64,000 bases of DNA from CAVONV01 sp963697355 (GTDB lineage Bacteria; Acidobacteriota; Vicinamibacteria; Marinacidobacterales; DATDRI01): positions 62,001-126,000 of the forward strand of contig CAVONV010000032.1 of NCBI GenBank assembly GCA_963697355.1, given 5' to 3'. Positions 36,009 through 44,992 of this stretch are shown one piece after another. The translations under genes were made by a program, and so were the position numbers. Below the pieces are notes generated by a model. It searched no databases, was not told the origin of the DNA, and saw nothing but the letters and a program-made list of their open reading frames with translations. The stretch's first letter is position 1, and each line of letters opens with the position of its first letter.

Positions 36009-37043
36009 ATGAAATGGACGAGTCAGCGCGGGTCGATCTATGTGGGGGACCAGAAGCTGGGAATCGAGCACCCTCGTTTACGCGGTCCGGAAGGTGAGGT
36101 TATGCTGAGAACCTACGAAAAGCTCAAGAATCGAGGAGGCTTTTCGGAAGAACTTCTCTCGGAAGTGCTGCGTGGGATGTCTGCGCGCAAGTACGAAGAG
36201 ACGGTGACGGAGGCAGGCAAGGCTTTCGGGGTGAGTCCGAGCTCGGTGTCGCGGCATCTGGTCGAGGCGACGGCGAAGCAGCTGAAGCAGTTCCAGGAGC
36301 GAGCTCGCGACTTCCGTCTTCGCGAGTCCGACCGTCCACCGTGGCGGTCAGGCGTTCGTGGTCGCGCTCGGCGTGGACCGTGAGGGAAGAAAGCTGCCCT
36401 CTGGGCTTCTGGGAAGGAGCGACGGAGAACCACGAGATTCTGCGAGCAATTGCTGGAGGAGCTGGAGCGGAGAGGATTAAGACTCTCCAAGCAGGTGCTC
36501 TGAGTTACCGATGGTGGCGGGGGTATCATCAAGACGCTCAAGGACCGATACGGCAAGAAGCTCATCACCAGAGGTGTACGCTCCACAAGGATCGCAATAT
36601 CCAGCCCCACCTGCCGAAACGCTACCGCAAGCAGGCACACCACCTCTTTGCGACAGCCTTGGAGCAGAACAGCTACAAGGACGCGAAGAAGATGTTGGGG
36701 GAGTTCGAACGCTGGCTTCGCAGCATCAACGAGTCGGCAGCCGACTCACTCGTCGAAGCTCTCGAGGAGATACTGACGCTCCACAGGTTGAAGGTTCCCG
36801 CTCTGCTGCGCAAGAGCCTGCACTCGACCAATCCCATAGAGAGCATGTTCTCCATGGTTCGGCAGTGCGAGCGCAACATCAAGCGTTATCGGAGCAGCAA
36901 GATGCGCCAGCGATGGCTCGCCGCTGTGCTGATGCACTGCGAACAACAATTCAGACGAATCAAGGGGCATGCATCCATCGACGATCGTGGTTGCGGCCAT
37001 CGATGCGATCCACCGAAACGACGACATGTGCAAGGCCGCATGA
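36009..37043 (+). pseudogene. IS256-family transposase remnant
   Basis: Blocks of a Mutator-type (IS256) transposase in changing frames: GGFSEELLSEVLRGMSARKY, GVSPSSVSRHLVEATAKQL, LPLGFWEGATENHEI, then HQRCTLHKDRNIQPHLPKRY, AHHLFATALEQNSYKDAKKM, VPALLRKSLHSTNPIESMFS and RQCERNIKRYRSSKMRQRWL. The C-terminal end (AIDAIHRNDDMCKAA) is in another frame and stops at 37043. Indels lie near 36330-36370 and 36420-36560. The N-terminal 90 or so residues are missing. No terminal inverted repeats were found, so it is a dead copy or part of one. Confidence 0.85.
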
Positions 37044-37332
37044 ACTTAGGATCGGAGGTTGAGGGAAATAGTCATGAGTCGCTTACGATGGTTTCAACTA
37101 ATTTCTTGACATCCTCTAACAAAGAACGTCGATGTGTTAAATATTTGTCTATTATTAAACTTGACAATTAATCAACACATATCTAAGCTACACCTAAGGC
37201 TCAGGAGAAATCCTCAATGACATCATACGAGGTTCTGGCACCTTAGAGAACCTCACACTTCTGAGCCCCAAGAAATTGTTGTAGCAGCTCTTATCGACTG
37301 CCATTGCGTTCGAGCAAAAGGAGGGACACAAC
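37044..37332. other. AT-rich spacer between IS remnant and shikimate-kinase-like gene
   Basis: Clearly lower in GC than its surroundings, especially 37085-37190. It contains TTGACA at 37106-37111 and again at 37161-37166 but no clean -10 at the standard distance. GGAGGGACACAAC at its end is the ribosome-binding site of the next gene. The composition suggests imported DNA. Confidence 0.5.
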
Positions 37333-37929
37333 ATGGATGGATACTACAGCTACAATCCGACGCATCAACTCTTCAAGCCGCTAGCACTTGTCGGATTCGT
37401 CAACGCGATCACTCGCAAGATTTCTCATCATTTGTCGTCAATCTCGGGTCTGCCGGCAATCCACCTCGACGATCACATCCAGCACGAGCTGGGCGCTTCC
37501 TCGCATGAAATCATTACTCAACGTGGACTCAAAGAGTGGCGGGAAGCGGAAAATCGTGAGCTGGGTAAGGCCGTTTCTTCTTCTCCTCCCCCCATCATCT
37601 CATTGGGCGAAGGTGCCATTGACCACTATGACGATGCCAATCTCGTTCTCGATTGGACCCAGCTCATCTATCTTCATATACCGCCCGATGAAGCAATCCT
37701 ATTAGCAAGTCGTCAGAACGCTGTCCATGGTGCGACGTTATGGGCCGAGGTTCAAACTCGCCACGGTTCGTGGGACGAGTGTATTCGAGCTCTCTACGAG
37801 GAGCGGCACTTGAACTATCGTATGGCCAGCAGCGTCATCAACCTTTCGAATCGAAGCATCAAAGACGTGACGGATCAGTTACTTGCCCTTATGCCACGTA
37901 TAGAAGTGGAGGTGGGACTCGTCAGCTAA
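37333..37929 (+). CDS. Shikimate-kinase-like protein without a P-loop
   Basis: A 198-residue protein with AAAGGAGGGACA upstream. It follows the shikimate kinase plan: a first strand LALVGF, GLPAIHLDDHIQHELGASSH (the Asp pair that holds shikimate), EIITQRGLKEWREAENREL (the Arg of the F/W-R-E-x-E motif), PIISLGEGAIDHYDDA (in place of GGG), LIYLHIPPDEAI. But the Walker A motif GxxGxGKS/T reads GFVNAITRKIS, lacking the Gly-Lys-Ser core. ATP binding by the usual route is therefore unlikely. It may be a regulatory pseudokinase or a ligand-binding relic. It lies beside an IS remnant and AT-rich DNA. Confidence 0.7.
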   Translation: MDGYYSYNPTHQLFKPLALVGFVNAITRKISHHLSSISGLPAIHLDDHIQHELGASSHEIITQRGLKEWREAENRELGKAVSSSPPPIISLGEGAIDHYDDANLVLDWTQLIYLHIPPDEAILLASRQNAVHGATLWAEVQTRHGSWDECIRALYEERHLNYRMASSVINLSNRSIKDVTDQLLALMPRIEVEVGLVS

Positions 37930-37948
37930 TCACCAGAGAATCCTTAGC

Positions 37949-38569
37949 TTATGAGCTCGGTTCTTCCACCGCGACCTGGATCTCGTTACGTCTCAAGAAC
38001 CATGGCATGAAGGGTGGGTCGTAACGAGCCCACACCGGCGAGCCAAGGCTACTCCACCCGCGTCTTCTTATCCACCCCATGAGAAGTGCTCGCTTTTCCT
38101 CGTAGCGCTTTTGACTCCAAGTTCCTGAATAACGCACAACGGCCATCCATCGGCCGGGGACCTCTGTTAGTGCGATCCTTTCGTCCAGTGGCTCGGGCAA
38201 GGTCTCTAGCGTGTACCTCGAAGGCATCAGAAACGTGATCCTCCACGAACCACCGACTCTCTCCTGGCCCACCGGTGCGGTCATAGAGATCTTTTCCGAC
38301 CTCGCCTCCTGCGTCACCGGCGCCGTCATCGCGATCGACTGTTTCTTACGATTCTTGCCGTTGATATACGCCACCAGGCGGCGGAATCCTTCGCTGGCCA
38401 CCTTGTCAAAGTCGCCTTCGACGAGCGTCTCCGCCACGATGCTTGCATCATACGAACGGAGCTCGAAATCACCTTCTGACTCTACAACACGGTACTTGGC
38501 TTTTTCGATCGCCATGGCACTCCCGCCCTCTATTAGAACGAGGATGATCAATAAGGACAAGCGGTGCAT
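37949..38569 (-). CDS. SOUL-family haem-binding protein
   Basis: A 206-residue protein with an N-terminal signal (HRLSLLIILVLIEGGSAMAI). The SOUL/HBP signature is complete: KYRVVESEGDFELRSYDASI, GFRRLVAYINGKNRKKQSIA, then MTAPVTQEARSEKISMTAPV and ITFLMPSRYTLETLPEP. The family binds haem or porphyrins. The start overlaps the cydB stop (TGATG), so it is translated with the cytochrome bd genes, whose product needs three haems. An exported haem carrier for, or scavenger from, the oxidase is a fair guess. Confidence 0.92.
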   Translation of the reverse strand: MHRLSLLIILVLIEGGSAMAIEKAKYRVVESEGDFELRSYDASIVAETLVEGDFDKVASEGFRRLVAYINGKNRKKQSIAMTAPVTQEARSEKISMTAPVGQERVGGSWRITFLMPSRYTLETLPEPLDERIALTEVPGRWMAVVRYSGTWSQKRYEEKRALLMGWIRRRGWSSLGSPVWARYDPPFMPWFLRRNEIQVAVEEPSS

Positions 38570-39597
38570 CAGTAACTATGCGCACCGAGCTGGACCTTAC
38601 CACGGAAGATCCAGTAGATGCTGACGGTGTAGGCGATCACAATAGGCATCCCGAGAAGGGCCATAACCAGCATGATCCTATGAGTGGTCGAGGACGAAGC
38701 CGCGTTGTAGATGTTCAAGCTGTTCTCGAAGGCCGGATTCGAGACAATGAGATTCGGATAGACGCCGAGGCCAAATGTGGCAAGAAGACCCGCCATGGCG
38801 CAGCACGACGAGAGAAACGCTCGAAAATCTCGACCATGGTGGATCTCTCGCGGAATATTGGCGATGGCAAGAAAAGCCAAGGCGGGGACGATGAAACCCA
38901 AGGGATTGTCCTTCAAGTTCTGAAGCATCCGCGGAACGAACCCAAACGTCGCGGCAGTCGCGATGGCATAGAAGGCAACGAACAAAATGATGTGCCGATT
39001 GACCCAGCCCCTCAAGCGTTCTTGGAGCGCTCCATCGGTTTTCATGACCAGAAAAATATTGCCGTGCATCACGAACAATGACAATCCGGTCAGGCCAACG
39101 AGAAGAGCGTATGGATTCAACAAGCCGAGGAAACTTCCCGCAAACTCAAAGTCTGGACCAAGCGGTACACCCAGTACCAAGTTACCCAACGCCACGCCAA
39201 CGAGGAGCCCGGACAGGACGCTGCTCACGCTGAAGCTGATGTCCCAGAACTGGCGCCACCGCTTCATCGGCTGCTTGCTGCGGAACTCGATGGCAACGGC
39301 ACGGAAAATGAGTCCCACCAGCAACAACATCATCGCCAGGTAGAAACCGGAGAACGCTGTCGCGTAGGCCTCGGGAAACGCAGCAAACAAAGCTCCTCCG
39401 CCGGTCACCAGCCACACTTCATTGCCATCCCATACCGGGCCAATAGCGTTGATATGGATCCTTCGCTCCTCGTCTGTTTTGGCGAGAAGATGGATCGCAC
39501 CGACACCTAGATCGAACCCATCGAGAATCGCGTACCCCGTCAGCAAGACACCAACAAGCAGAAACCATACCGTGTTCAAATCAAACGAAAGGCTCAT
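38569..39597 (-). CDS. cydB: Cytochrome bd oxidase subunit II
   Basis: A 342-residue inner-membrane protein with the CydB pattern: FLLVGVLLTGYAILDGFDLG, INAIGPVWDGNEVWLVTGGG, LFAAFPEAYATAFSGFYLAM, then repeated helices to YTVSIYWIFRGKV. It lies 20 bases after cydA and overlaps the SOUL gene. With CydA it forms the quinol oxidase that reduces oxygen to water at high affinity without pumping protons. No small cydX frame is seen after it; the SOUL gene occupies that place. Confidence 0.96.
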   Translation of the reverse strand: MSLSFDLNTVWFLLVGVLLTGYAILDGFDLGVGAIHLLAKTDEERRIHINAIGPVWDGNEVWLVTGGGALFAAFPEAYATAFSGFYLAMMLLLVGLIFRAVAIEFRSKQPMKRWRQFWDISFSVSSVLSGLLVGVALGNLVLGVPLGPDFEFAGSFLGLLNPYALLVGLTGLSLFVMHGNIFLVMKTDGALQERLRGWVNRHIILFVAFYAIATAATFGFVPRMLQNLKDNPLGFIVPALAFLAIANIPREIHHGRDFRAFLSSCCAMAGLLATFGLGVYPNLIVSNPAFENSLNIYNAASSSTTHRIMLVMALLGMPIVIAYTVSIYWIFRGKVQLGAHSY

Positions 39598-39617
39598 CGT
39601 CGAGACATCTCCTCAAC

Positions 39618-40937
39618 TCAACCGAGCTGGTCGGGTCCATGCTGAATCTTTTCATTGAGCAGGTAAACGAACAGGACGAACAGCAACAAATAAACGAAAC
39701 CAAACGTCACGAGAGAGGCTGCAACATGCCCAACGGAGATGCTTCGAGACACAGCGTCCGCCGTTTTCAACAGCCCATAGACGATCCATGGCTGGCGACC
39801 GATCTCAGCCGAAAACCAACCCAACTGATTGGCGATCTGTGGCAGCAAAACGGCGAAGACAAGCACCCAGAGCAGCCTGCGATTGGTGAGCAACGTTCCA
39901 CGTTTCCAGCTGTAGAAACCGAGCAGAGATATGAGAATCAGAAGGAACCCAACACCAACCATGAGGTGGTAGGTTTGGAATACAATGTTGGTGGGAGGCC
40001 GTTCGTTTTTCGGAAAGGCATCGAGGCCGGTGAGGCTTCGAGTGGCATCACCGTAGACGAGAAAACTCAACATACCCGGAAGCTGGATCCCCGTCACGGT
40101 CTCCTGACCCTCGTCAACCCATCCCAAAACGTAGAGCCCTGCAGGAGCCGTGTGGTAGTGTCCCTCGAATGCGGCAAGCTTCGCAGGTTGGGTCTCCGCA
40201 ATTGTCGACGCACTGCTATGCCCCGTGACCAATTGCATCACCGAGGAAAAGAGCGCCACGAAAACCGCGATTTGCATCCCGGCCTTAGCTACTTCGACAT
40301 GCCGGTTCCGCAAGAGATACCATGCACTGACGCTCAAGACCAAAAATGCCGCCGATTGCCAGGCCCCCATGTAAACGTGACTAATTCGGTCGAGGAAAGA
40401 AGGATTGAAGACCACCTGCCAGAAATCCACGATTTCCGCTCGCGGCCCCGACACGTGTTCCACGATGTGATGGCCCGCCGGCGTTTGCTGCCACGAGTTG
40501 GCCACAACGATCCATATCGCGGAAAAGTGGGCACCCAGCGCCACGCAAACCGTTGCAATAAAATGAGTTCGGGGCTTGACTTTGTCCCATCCAAACAGCA
40601 GTATCGCGAGGAATCCCGATTCCAGGAAGAAGGCAAAGATACCTTCGGCCGCCAAGGCGCTACCAAACACATCTCCAACGAAACGCGAGTACGTCGACCA
40701 ATTCATTCCAAATTGGAACTCCATGACGATGCCGCTCGCCACTCCCAGCGCGAAGATCAAACCAAAGATCTTGACCCAGAATCGTGTCATCTGATGGTAG
40801 ATGGGGTTGCCGGTTCGCAAATAGGTCCCTTCCATGATGACCAGGAAGAGTCCCAAGCCGATACTCAGCGGAGGGAAAAGATAGTGGAAGCTGATCGTGG
40901 CCCCGAATTGAATTCGAGAAAGAAGTTCAAGATCCAT
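39618..40937 (-). CDS. cydA: Cytochrome bd oxidase subunit I
   Basis: A 439-residue CydA. The start is set at ATG 40937 because the protein then begins MDLELLSRIQFGATISFHYL, the family's standard N-terminus; a frame extension to 41051 is not conserved. The His of FHYLFPPLSIG is a haem ligand. Other blocks: NPIYHQMTRFWVKIFGLIFA, MEFQFGMNWSTYSRFVGDVF, GSALAAEGIFAFFLESGFLA, and PWIVYGLLKTADAVSRSIS near the end. The Q-loop looks short (CIO/CydA-S type). The ribosome-binding site is weak. It heads the cydA-cydB-SOUL operon, usually used under low oxygen. Confidence 0.96.
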   Translation of the reverse strand: MDLELLSRIQFGATISFHYLFPPLSIGLGLFLVIMEGTYLRTGNPIYHQMTRFWVKIFGLIFALGVASGIVMEFQFGMNWSTYSRFVGDVFGSALAAEGIFAFFLESGFLAILLFGWDKVKPRTHFIATVCVALGAHFSAIWIVVANSWQQTPAGHHIVEHVSGPRAEIVDFWQVVFNPSFLDRISHVYMGAWQSAAFLVLSVSAWYLLRNRHVEVAKAGMQIAVFVALFSSVMQLVTGHSSASTIAETQPAKLAAFEGHYHTAPAGLYVLGWVDEGQETVTGIQLPGMLSFLVYGDATRSLTGLDAFPKNERPPTNIVFQTYHLMVGVGFLLILISLLGFYSWKRGTLLTNRRLLWVLVFAVLLPQIANQLGWFSAEIGRQPWIVYGLLKTADAVSRSISVGHVAASLVTFGFVYLLLFVLFVYLLNEKIQHGPDQLG

Positions 40938-41257
40938 GAGCGCGTTCCCGTGAAGCTGGATGATAAAGTGACTTAGCGTCTCGTAACTTTGGAACCAAAC
41001 GTCGATGATTATAGACAGATCGAAGTCTCTTGTTCCAGTCCCTCCAAGCATTTTTCAAGGCAGTCGCCGGCCTCCTAGAGATGCCGTCCCAGCTCGTCGC
41101 GCTTGAAACGACAACGATTCAATCCGATCCTCGAGTACGAAACTGACGGCCCGGAAAACTCACGGCATCTATGATGTAGTATAGGTGACCCAGGAGCCGG
41201 AGGGAGTTTTCCGAGCTTCAACCTTTGTTGGTTGGCTGCTTCATCTGGTGATGCGAA

Positions 41258-41755
41258 ATGACACGAAGAGAAACGAGACCCCTCGCGCTCCTCCGCATCT
41301 CGGTTCGATCCGAGTGGCTCGATTACAACGATCACATGAACGCGGGCTGCTACGCCATCGCCTACAACCTGGCAATGGAACAGTTCTGGCAACGAATGGC
41401 GCTTGGCGAGAACCATGCCAAGGCAGGTCGGGGTTCACCGTTTGTGCTCGAGTGCCATTTGACGTACCAAAAAGAGCTAAACGAAGGCGACCCGCTGCTC
41501 ATCACGTTACAACTTCTCGACTACGACAACAGAAAAACTCACGTCTTTCTGCGGATGTTCCATGTAGAGCAAGACATCCTGGCCTCTACCTATGAACAGA
41601 TCACCATTTACGTCGATCTCGAGACTCGCCGGCCGACAACGATGCCCGAAGCTGCTTTCGAGAAACTAGAACACCTCTATTCAACTCACCGAGAGCTCCC
41701 TAGACCCCCAGAGGCGGGCTCATCGATAGGTATGCACAGGGACAAACCGGCGTGA
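41258..41755 (+). CDS. Hotdog-fold acyl-CoA thioesterase
   Basis: A 165-residue single-domain protein. RISVRSEWLDYNDHMNAGCY carries the D-Y-N-x-H-M-N motif of 4HBT-type thioesterases; the long helix (YAIAYNLAMEQFWQRM) and strands SPFVLECHLTYQKELNEGDP and YDNRKTHVFLRMFH follow in family order. The motif recalls betainyl-CoA and other carnitine-related thioesterases. The substrate is not fixed by sequence. It is divergent from cydA and convergent with hpt, with a 148-bp palindromic element after its stop. Confidence 0.85.
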   Translation: MTRRETRPLALLRISVRSEWLDYNDHMNAGCYAIAYNLAMEQFWQRMALGENHAKAGRGSPFVLECHLTYQKELNEGDPLLITLQLLDYDNRKTHVFLRMFHVEQDILASTYEQITIYVDLETRRPTTMPEAAFEKLEHLYSTHRELPRPPEAGSSIGMHRDKPA

Positions 41756-41777
41756 TCGATCTCTGCGGACAGTCCTA

Positions 41778-41925
41778 GGGCCGGGCCAAGAATAAGTACC
41801 CCTGTTCGGGCGTCGAGGCGCCCGTCTGGCAAGGCGCGAGGAGTGAACGGATAGTTGACCGACGGCCAGCAGCCAGACGGGATGGATCGGCGTCCCAAAA
41901 TGGGAAGTTATTCTTGGCTGGGTCC
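41778..41925. repeat. 148-bp palindromic element, MITE-like
   Basis: Outer arms GGGCCGGGCCAAGAATAA (41778-41795) and TTATTCTTGGCTGGGTCC (41908-41925) match at 15 of 18 positions in inverse sense, the inner 11 perfectly. A second perfect pair, CCCGTCTGGC (41821-41830) / GCCAGACGGG (41872-41881), lies inside. It fills the gap between the stops of two converging genes. Nested arms and compact size resemble a miniature inverted-repeat element or a structured RNA; it could serve as a two-way terminator. Confidence 0.75.
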
Positions 41926-41930
41926 TTAAC

Positions 41931-42470
41931 TCAGGTAACCACCGTTCGCGGGGAGACCCAGCTGATATAGGGAAGTTCCCTGTATTTTTCCTGATAGTCC
42001 AGCCCGTAGCCCACGACGAACAGGTCATCGATAGGGAACCCTAGGTAGTTCGTAGACACCGGAACTTGACGTTTCGAAGGCTTGTCGAGAAGACAGCAGG
42101 TTCTGATGGATCGGGGCTGCAACGGTTGCACATGGTCTACCAACCAGCTCAAAGTGGTCCCCGTGTCAATGATGTCATCAACGATGAGCACGTCCCTGCC
42201 ATTGACCGGATGGCCTAGCTTTCGACGTAGTTGGATCTCCCCCGATGACTCGGTTCCATCGCCATAGCTGGCCACCGAAATGAAATCGACCGTGTGCGGG
42301 ATCGACAGGGATTTCGAGAGATCCCGGGTAAAGGGGTAGGCCCCGCGCAAGACCCCCACTAGATGCAGAGAACCGCCAGCGTAGTCGCGAGAAATGTTTC
42401 TGGCAAGCTCAAAAACCCGCTGTCGGATCCGGTCGGAGTCGAAAAGAACTTCAAGATCACTATCCACCAC
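41931..42470 (-). CDS. hpt: Hypoxanthine phosphoribosyltransferase
   Basis: A 179-residue purine-salvage enzyme starting at GTG 42470. Its ribosome-binding site GGAGGTGATC is fully complementary to the 16S rRNA 3' end. Motifs: LVGVLRGAYPFTRDLSKSL (the LKG-type phosphate loop), DFISVASYGDGTESSGEIQL, the PRPP site VLIVDDIIDTGTTLSWLVDH, and DLFVVGYGLDYQEKYRELPY near the end. It makes IMP or GMP from hypoxanthine or guanine and PRPP. It is encoded alone, and the strong translation signal fits a housekeeping gene. Confidence 0.96.
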   Translation of the reverse strand: MVDSDLEVLFDSDRIRQRVFELARNISRDYAGGSLHLVGVLRGAYPFTRDLSKSLSIPHTVDFISVASYGDGTESSGEIQLRRKLGHPVNGRDVLIVDDIIDTGTTLSWLVDHVQPLQPRSIRTCCLLDKPSKRQVPVSTNYLGFPIDDLFVVGYGLDYQEKYRELPYISWVSPRTVVT

Positions 42471-42653
42471 GGATCACCTCCGCCACTATATCTGGTATGT
42501 GGCAAAGGATTCTACCCAATATTTGGGTGTTTGTGAATGGAAAAATGGACAGAAAATCGATTTCTCCATATCCGCGGGACGACCGCATCGGCAGCCCTAT
42601 TGCCGTCGGTGCCTCTATTTGAGACACTTAGGGACTCGATCTTCAACAAGCCA

Positions 42654-44093
42654 TCAGCGGATAGCTTTCGGGGCTTTTTGTCCCTCGGGAATGAGCGTGC
42701 GATAAGTCAAAGGCCCGCGGATCTTCTCGAAGTCGGCACGGGCCTTTTCTATCAGTTCCGGTGAGCCATACAAGTCGATAGCTGTTCCGGCAATGGTCTT
42801 TGCCGCAACGATCATCCCCTTTTCGCCAATGCCGCCTCCCGTGCAAGCTACGATTTGCCAACTGTGTCCCGGCGAGCCGTAGGCTTGTGTCGCTGCCACG
42901 AAACCACCCACGGGAACGAACCAGCTGATGTCACCGACATCGGTTGAAGCCACACCTTGTCCGGGCTCATCGGGCATCGGCTCGATGCGGTCGGATAGCA
43001 CCTTGGGGAATTTGCGGCCTAGCGGCTCTTGGATCTTACGGGCAAAGGCTTCGTCTTCTGCCGTGAAAGGGGGGGGACCGATAAGCTCGAGATTTTGGTG
43101 GATCACCTCGGACAGAACGCGGTTTGGCAGGACTTCGTGCATGTCCGTTGGGATCTCGACCGAGGTTAGCTTGGTGCGTGTCATATCGGCCGCGGCCTTG
43201 GCGATGTCATGGACCCAGTCGTAGTACTCCTCGACGTCGTTATGCTTGTTGGCGCGAATGTAGTACCAGACTTCGGCTTCAGGCGGCACGACATTCGGCT
43301 GGCCGCCGCCGTTGGTGATCACATAGTGGATGCGAGCATCTTCTTTGACGTGCTCACGCATGAAGTTGACACCGGTGTTCATGAGCTCCACGGCATCGAG
43401 TGCACTGCGACCCGAATGGGGAGAGGCGGAGGCGTGGGCCGCCAAGCCCGAAAACTTGAACTTCACTGAAACAACCGCCTTGGTATAGCTATAGCCAGAC
43501 GCTGTGACGAAGCTCGAGTGCCACTGAAGGATGATGTCGTCGTCTTTGAAGCGGCCTTCACGTAGCATGTAGGTCTTGCCGATACCTGTCTCTTCTGCAG
43601 GAGTGCCATAAAGGCGCACGGTTCCTTCGACGCCATGGGTTTCCATCGCGTTCTTCACGGCGATGGCGGCCCCGGTACTGGCAGTGCCAAAGACGCTGTG
43701 CCCGCAACCGTGTCCATTCTCGACGCCGGGTCGCTCTTTTCGTTCGGGCATGGCTTCCTGGGACAGTCCGGGTAGGGCGTCGTATTCGGCCAAGATACCG
43801 ATGATCGGCCGGCCGGTACCGTAGGAAGCCACGAAAGCAGTGGGCATGCCGGCCACCCCAGCTTCTATTGTGAAGCCATTGTCACGGAGGAGGTCCATCA
43901 ACTCCTTGGCAGACTGGTGCTCTTCGAGACCTACCTCTGCATAGTTCCATATGTTTTTGTTGACACGTTTGAGGGTGTCCGCGTTCGTGTCGATCCAACC
44001 AAACGCCGCTTTCTTGGAAATGTCTTGGGCGTAGGCGGGTCCGTAGCTCAGCGAAGCCGCAAGTAACGAAGCCAGGGTCCATGAGAATCGCAT
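42654..44093 (-). CDS. Exported M20-family amidohydrolase (AbgB-like)
   Basis: A 479-residue protein from ATG 44093, with AAAGGAGGTCCC upstream and a signal peptide (RFSWTLASLLAASLSYGPAY, cut near AYAQ). M20D features: IIGILAEYDALPGLSQ, GHGCGHSVFGTASTGAAIAV, VRLYGTPAEETGIGKTYML, ILQWHSSF, and the dimerisation-domain segment FKFSGLAAHASASPHSGRSA, then GVASTDVGDISWFVP and PGHSWQIVACTGG. These supply His, Asp, Glu and His metal ligands. It resembles the AbgB subunit of p-aminobenzoyl-glutamate hydrolase; being exported, it may act on other N-acyl amino acids. Confidence 0.9.
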   Translation of the reverse strand: MRFSWTLASLLAASLSYGPAYAQDISKKAAFGWIDTNADTLKRVNKNIWNYAEVGLEEHQSAKELMDLLRDNGFTIEAGVAGMPTAFVASYGTGRPIIGILAEYDALPGLSQEAMPERKERPGVENGHGCGHSVFGTASTGAAIAVKNAMETHGVEGTVRLYGTPAEETGIGKTYMLREGRFKDDDIILQWHSSFVTASGYSYTKAVVSVKFKFSGLAAHASASPHSGRSALDAVELMNTGVNFMREHVKEDARIHYVITNGGGQPNVVPPEAEVWYYIRANKHNDVEEYYDWVHDIAKAAADMTRTKLTSVEIPTDMHEVLPNRVLSEVIHQNLELIGPPPFTAEDEAFARKIQEPLGRKFPKVLSDRIEPMPDEPGQGVASTDVGDISWFVPVGGFVAATQAYGSPGHSWQIVACTGGGIGEKGMIVAAKTIAGTAIDLYGSPELIEKARADFEKIRGPLTYRTLIPEGQKAPKAIR

Positions 44094-44269
44094 GGGACCT
44101 CCTTTCGCGGCGCATTCTATCATCGACCGAAAGACCGTACTGGAATCAAGGCCGCAGACATCCGTAAACCACTGTTTTGATTTGGCTTGTCTCCGAACCA
44201 CCTCAAAGGAAACTTCTCCCGCGGCGTTCCGTATACCTAAGTGGGGATGTAGGTCTGGGGGGAGCACCC

Positions 44270-44677
44270 ATGAAGAAACCCCACCCGCGTGATTACGGAT
44301 TCGAAAACGAGTCCGAAGTGCGTCTGGCCATCAACAAAGAAGACGAAAGAAAAGCCAATGTCGGCAGAGTCGGCTTTCTGTCCTTCGTGATTGCGTTTCT
44401 CGTCTCGACGGCTTGCATCTTCCTCGTCTTCTGGTTCTTGACGTCTTCCCTCAATTCCATGGGGCCACCGAGCGCGCGTTTATTCGCGCAGATCTTCTTT
44501 GGCTTCATCTCTGGGGTGTCCGGCCTCGTACTCGGCCTAATCTGTGCTCTCGGCGCTCGAGCTCTTGCTGACAGGTTCTGGCAACCTTCCACGAGGTATC
44601 CAAAGGCGCAACAGTACCTCGACGCCAACCGAATGTGGATCCAACGCCTCCAACGGGAATACGGCTACGATTCTTAG
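44270..44677 (+). CDS. Small membrane protein with two helices
   Basis: A 135-residue protein from ATG 44270, with a GGGGGGAG ribosome-binding site. Two clear transmembrane helices (FLSFVIAFLVSTACIFLVFW and the segment IFFGFISGVSGLVLGLICAL) separate a charged N-terminus (ENESEVRLAINKEDERKAN) and a C-terminal amphipathic tail (QQYLDANRMWIQRLQREYGY). No family is recognised. It is read divergently from the M20 gene. The tail sequence may pack on the membrane surface or bind a partner; no functional claim is made. Confidence 0.68.
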   Translation: MKKPHPRDYGFENESEVRLAINKEDERKANVGRVGFLSFVIAFLVSTACIFLVFWFLTSSLNSMGPPSARLFAQIFFGFISGVSGLVLGLICALGARALADRFWQPSTRYPKAQQYLDANRMWIQRLQREYGYDS

Positions 44678-44797
44678 TTGGTCCCACATCGACTGACGAC
44701 CGCAATAAGAGGCGTCCCAAGGGCGAGGATCATTCGGGGCCGGTCGAGAAGCTCTTTGAGACGGCGCTCGTCCTTCCGGATGAACAACGCAAGATCC

Positions 44798-44992
44798 TTA
44801 TCGACGGCGAGAAGGCATTGCTGCGATATTGGGGATAATCTCGACAACGAACTTACCGCCGGTCAGAACTGAAAATCCGTTTTGAAGGATGACACGTCCT
44901 TGAGCGCGAAAAGTGACATCACCTAGTGAATCGACGATGAAATTGAAGGAGTCGTCTGGAAAGTACCGGAGAGGGCCCTCTTGCGCGGACAC
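44798..44992 (-). pseudogene. Possible C-terminal relic of a cell-surface stalk domain
   Basis: A 64-codon frame contains DVTFRAQGRVILQNGFSVLT and GGKFVVEIIP. This recalls the repeating GFSVxxGxxF pattern at the ends of large secreted proteins (3-coathanger type). No start or upstream domain is present. It lies in a 520-base spacer (44678-45196) that otherwise shows nothing I can support. A low-confidence call. Confidence 0.3.

Noticed and set aside
39639..40976. 445-codon plus-strand frame
   Set aside because: It is the antisense of cydA, whose motifs are unambiguous; the product is charged and shows no domain.
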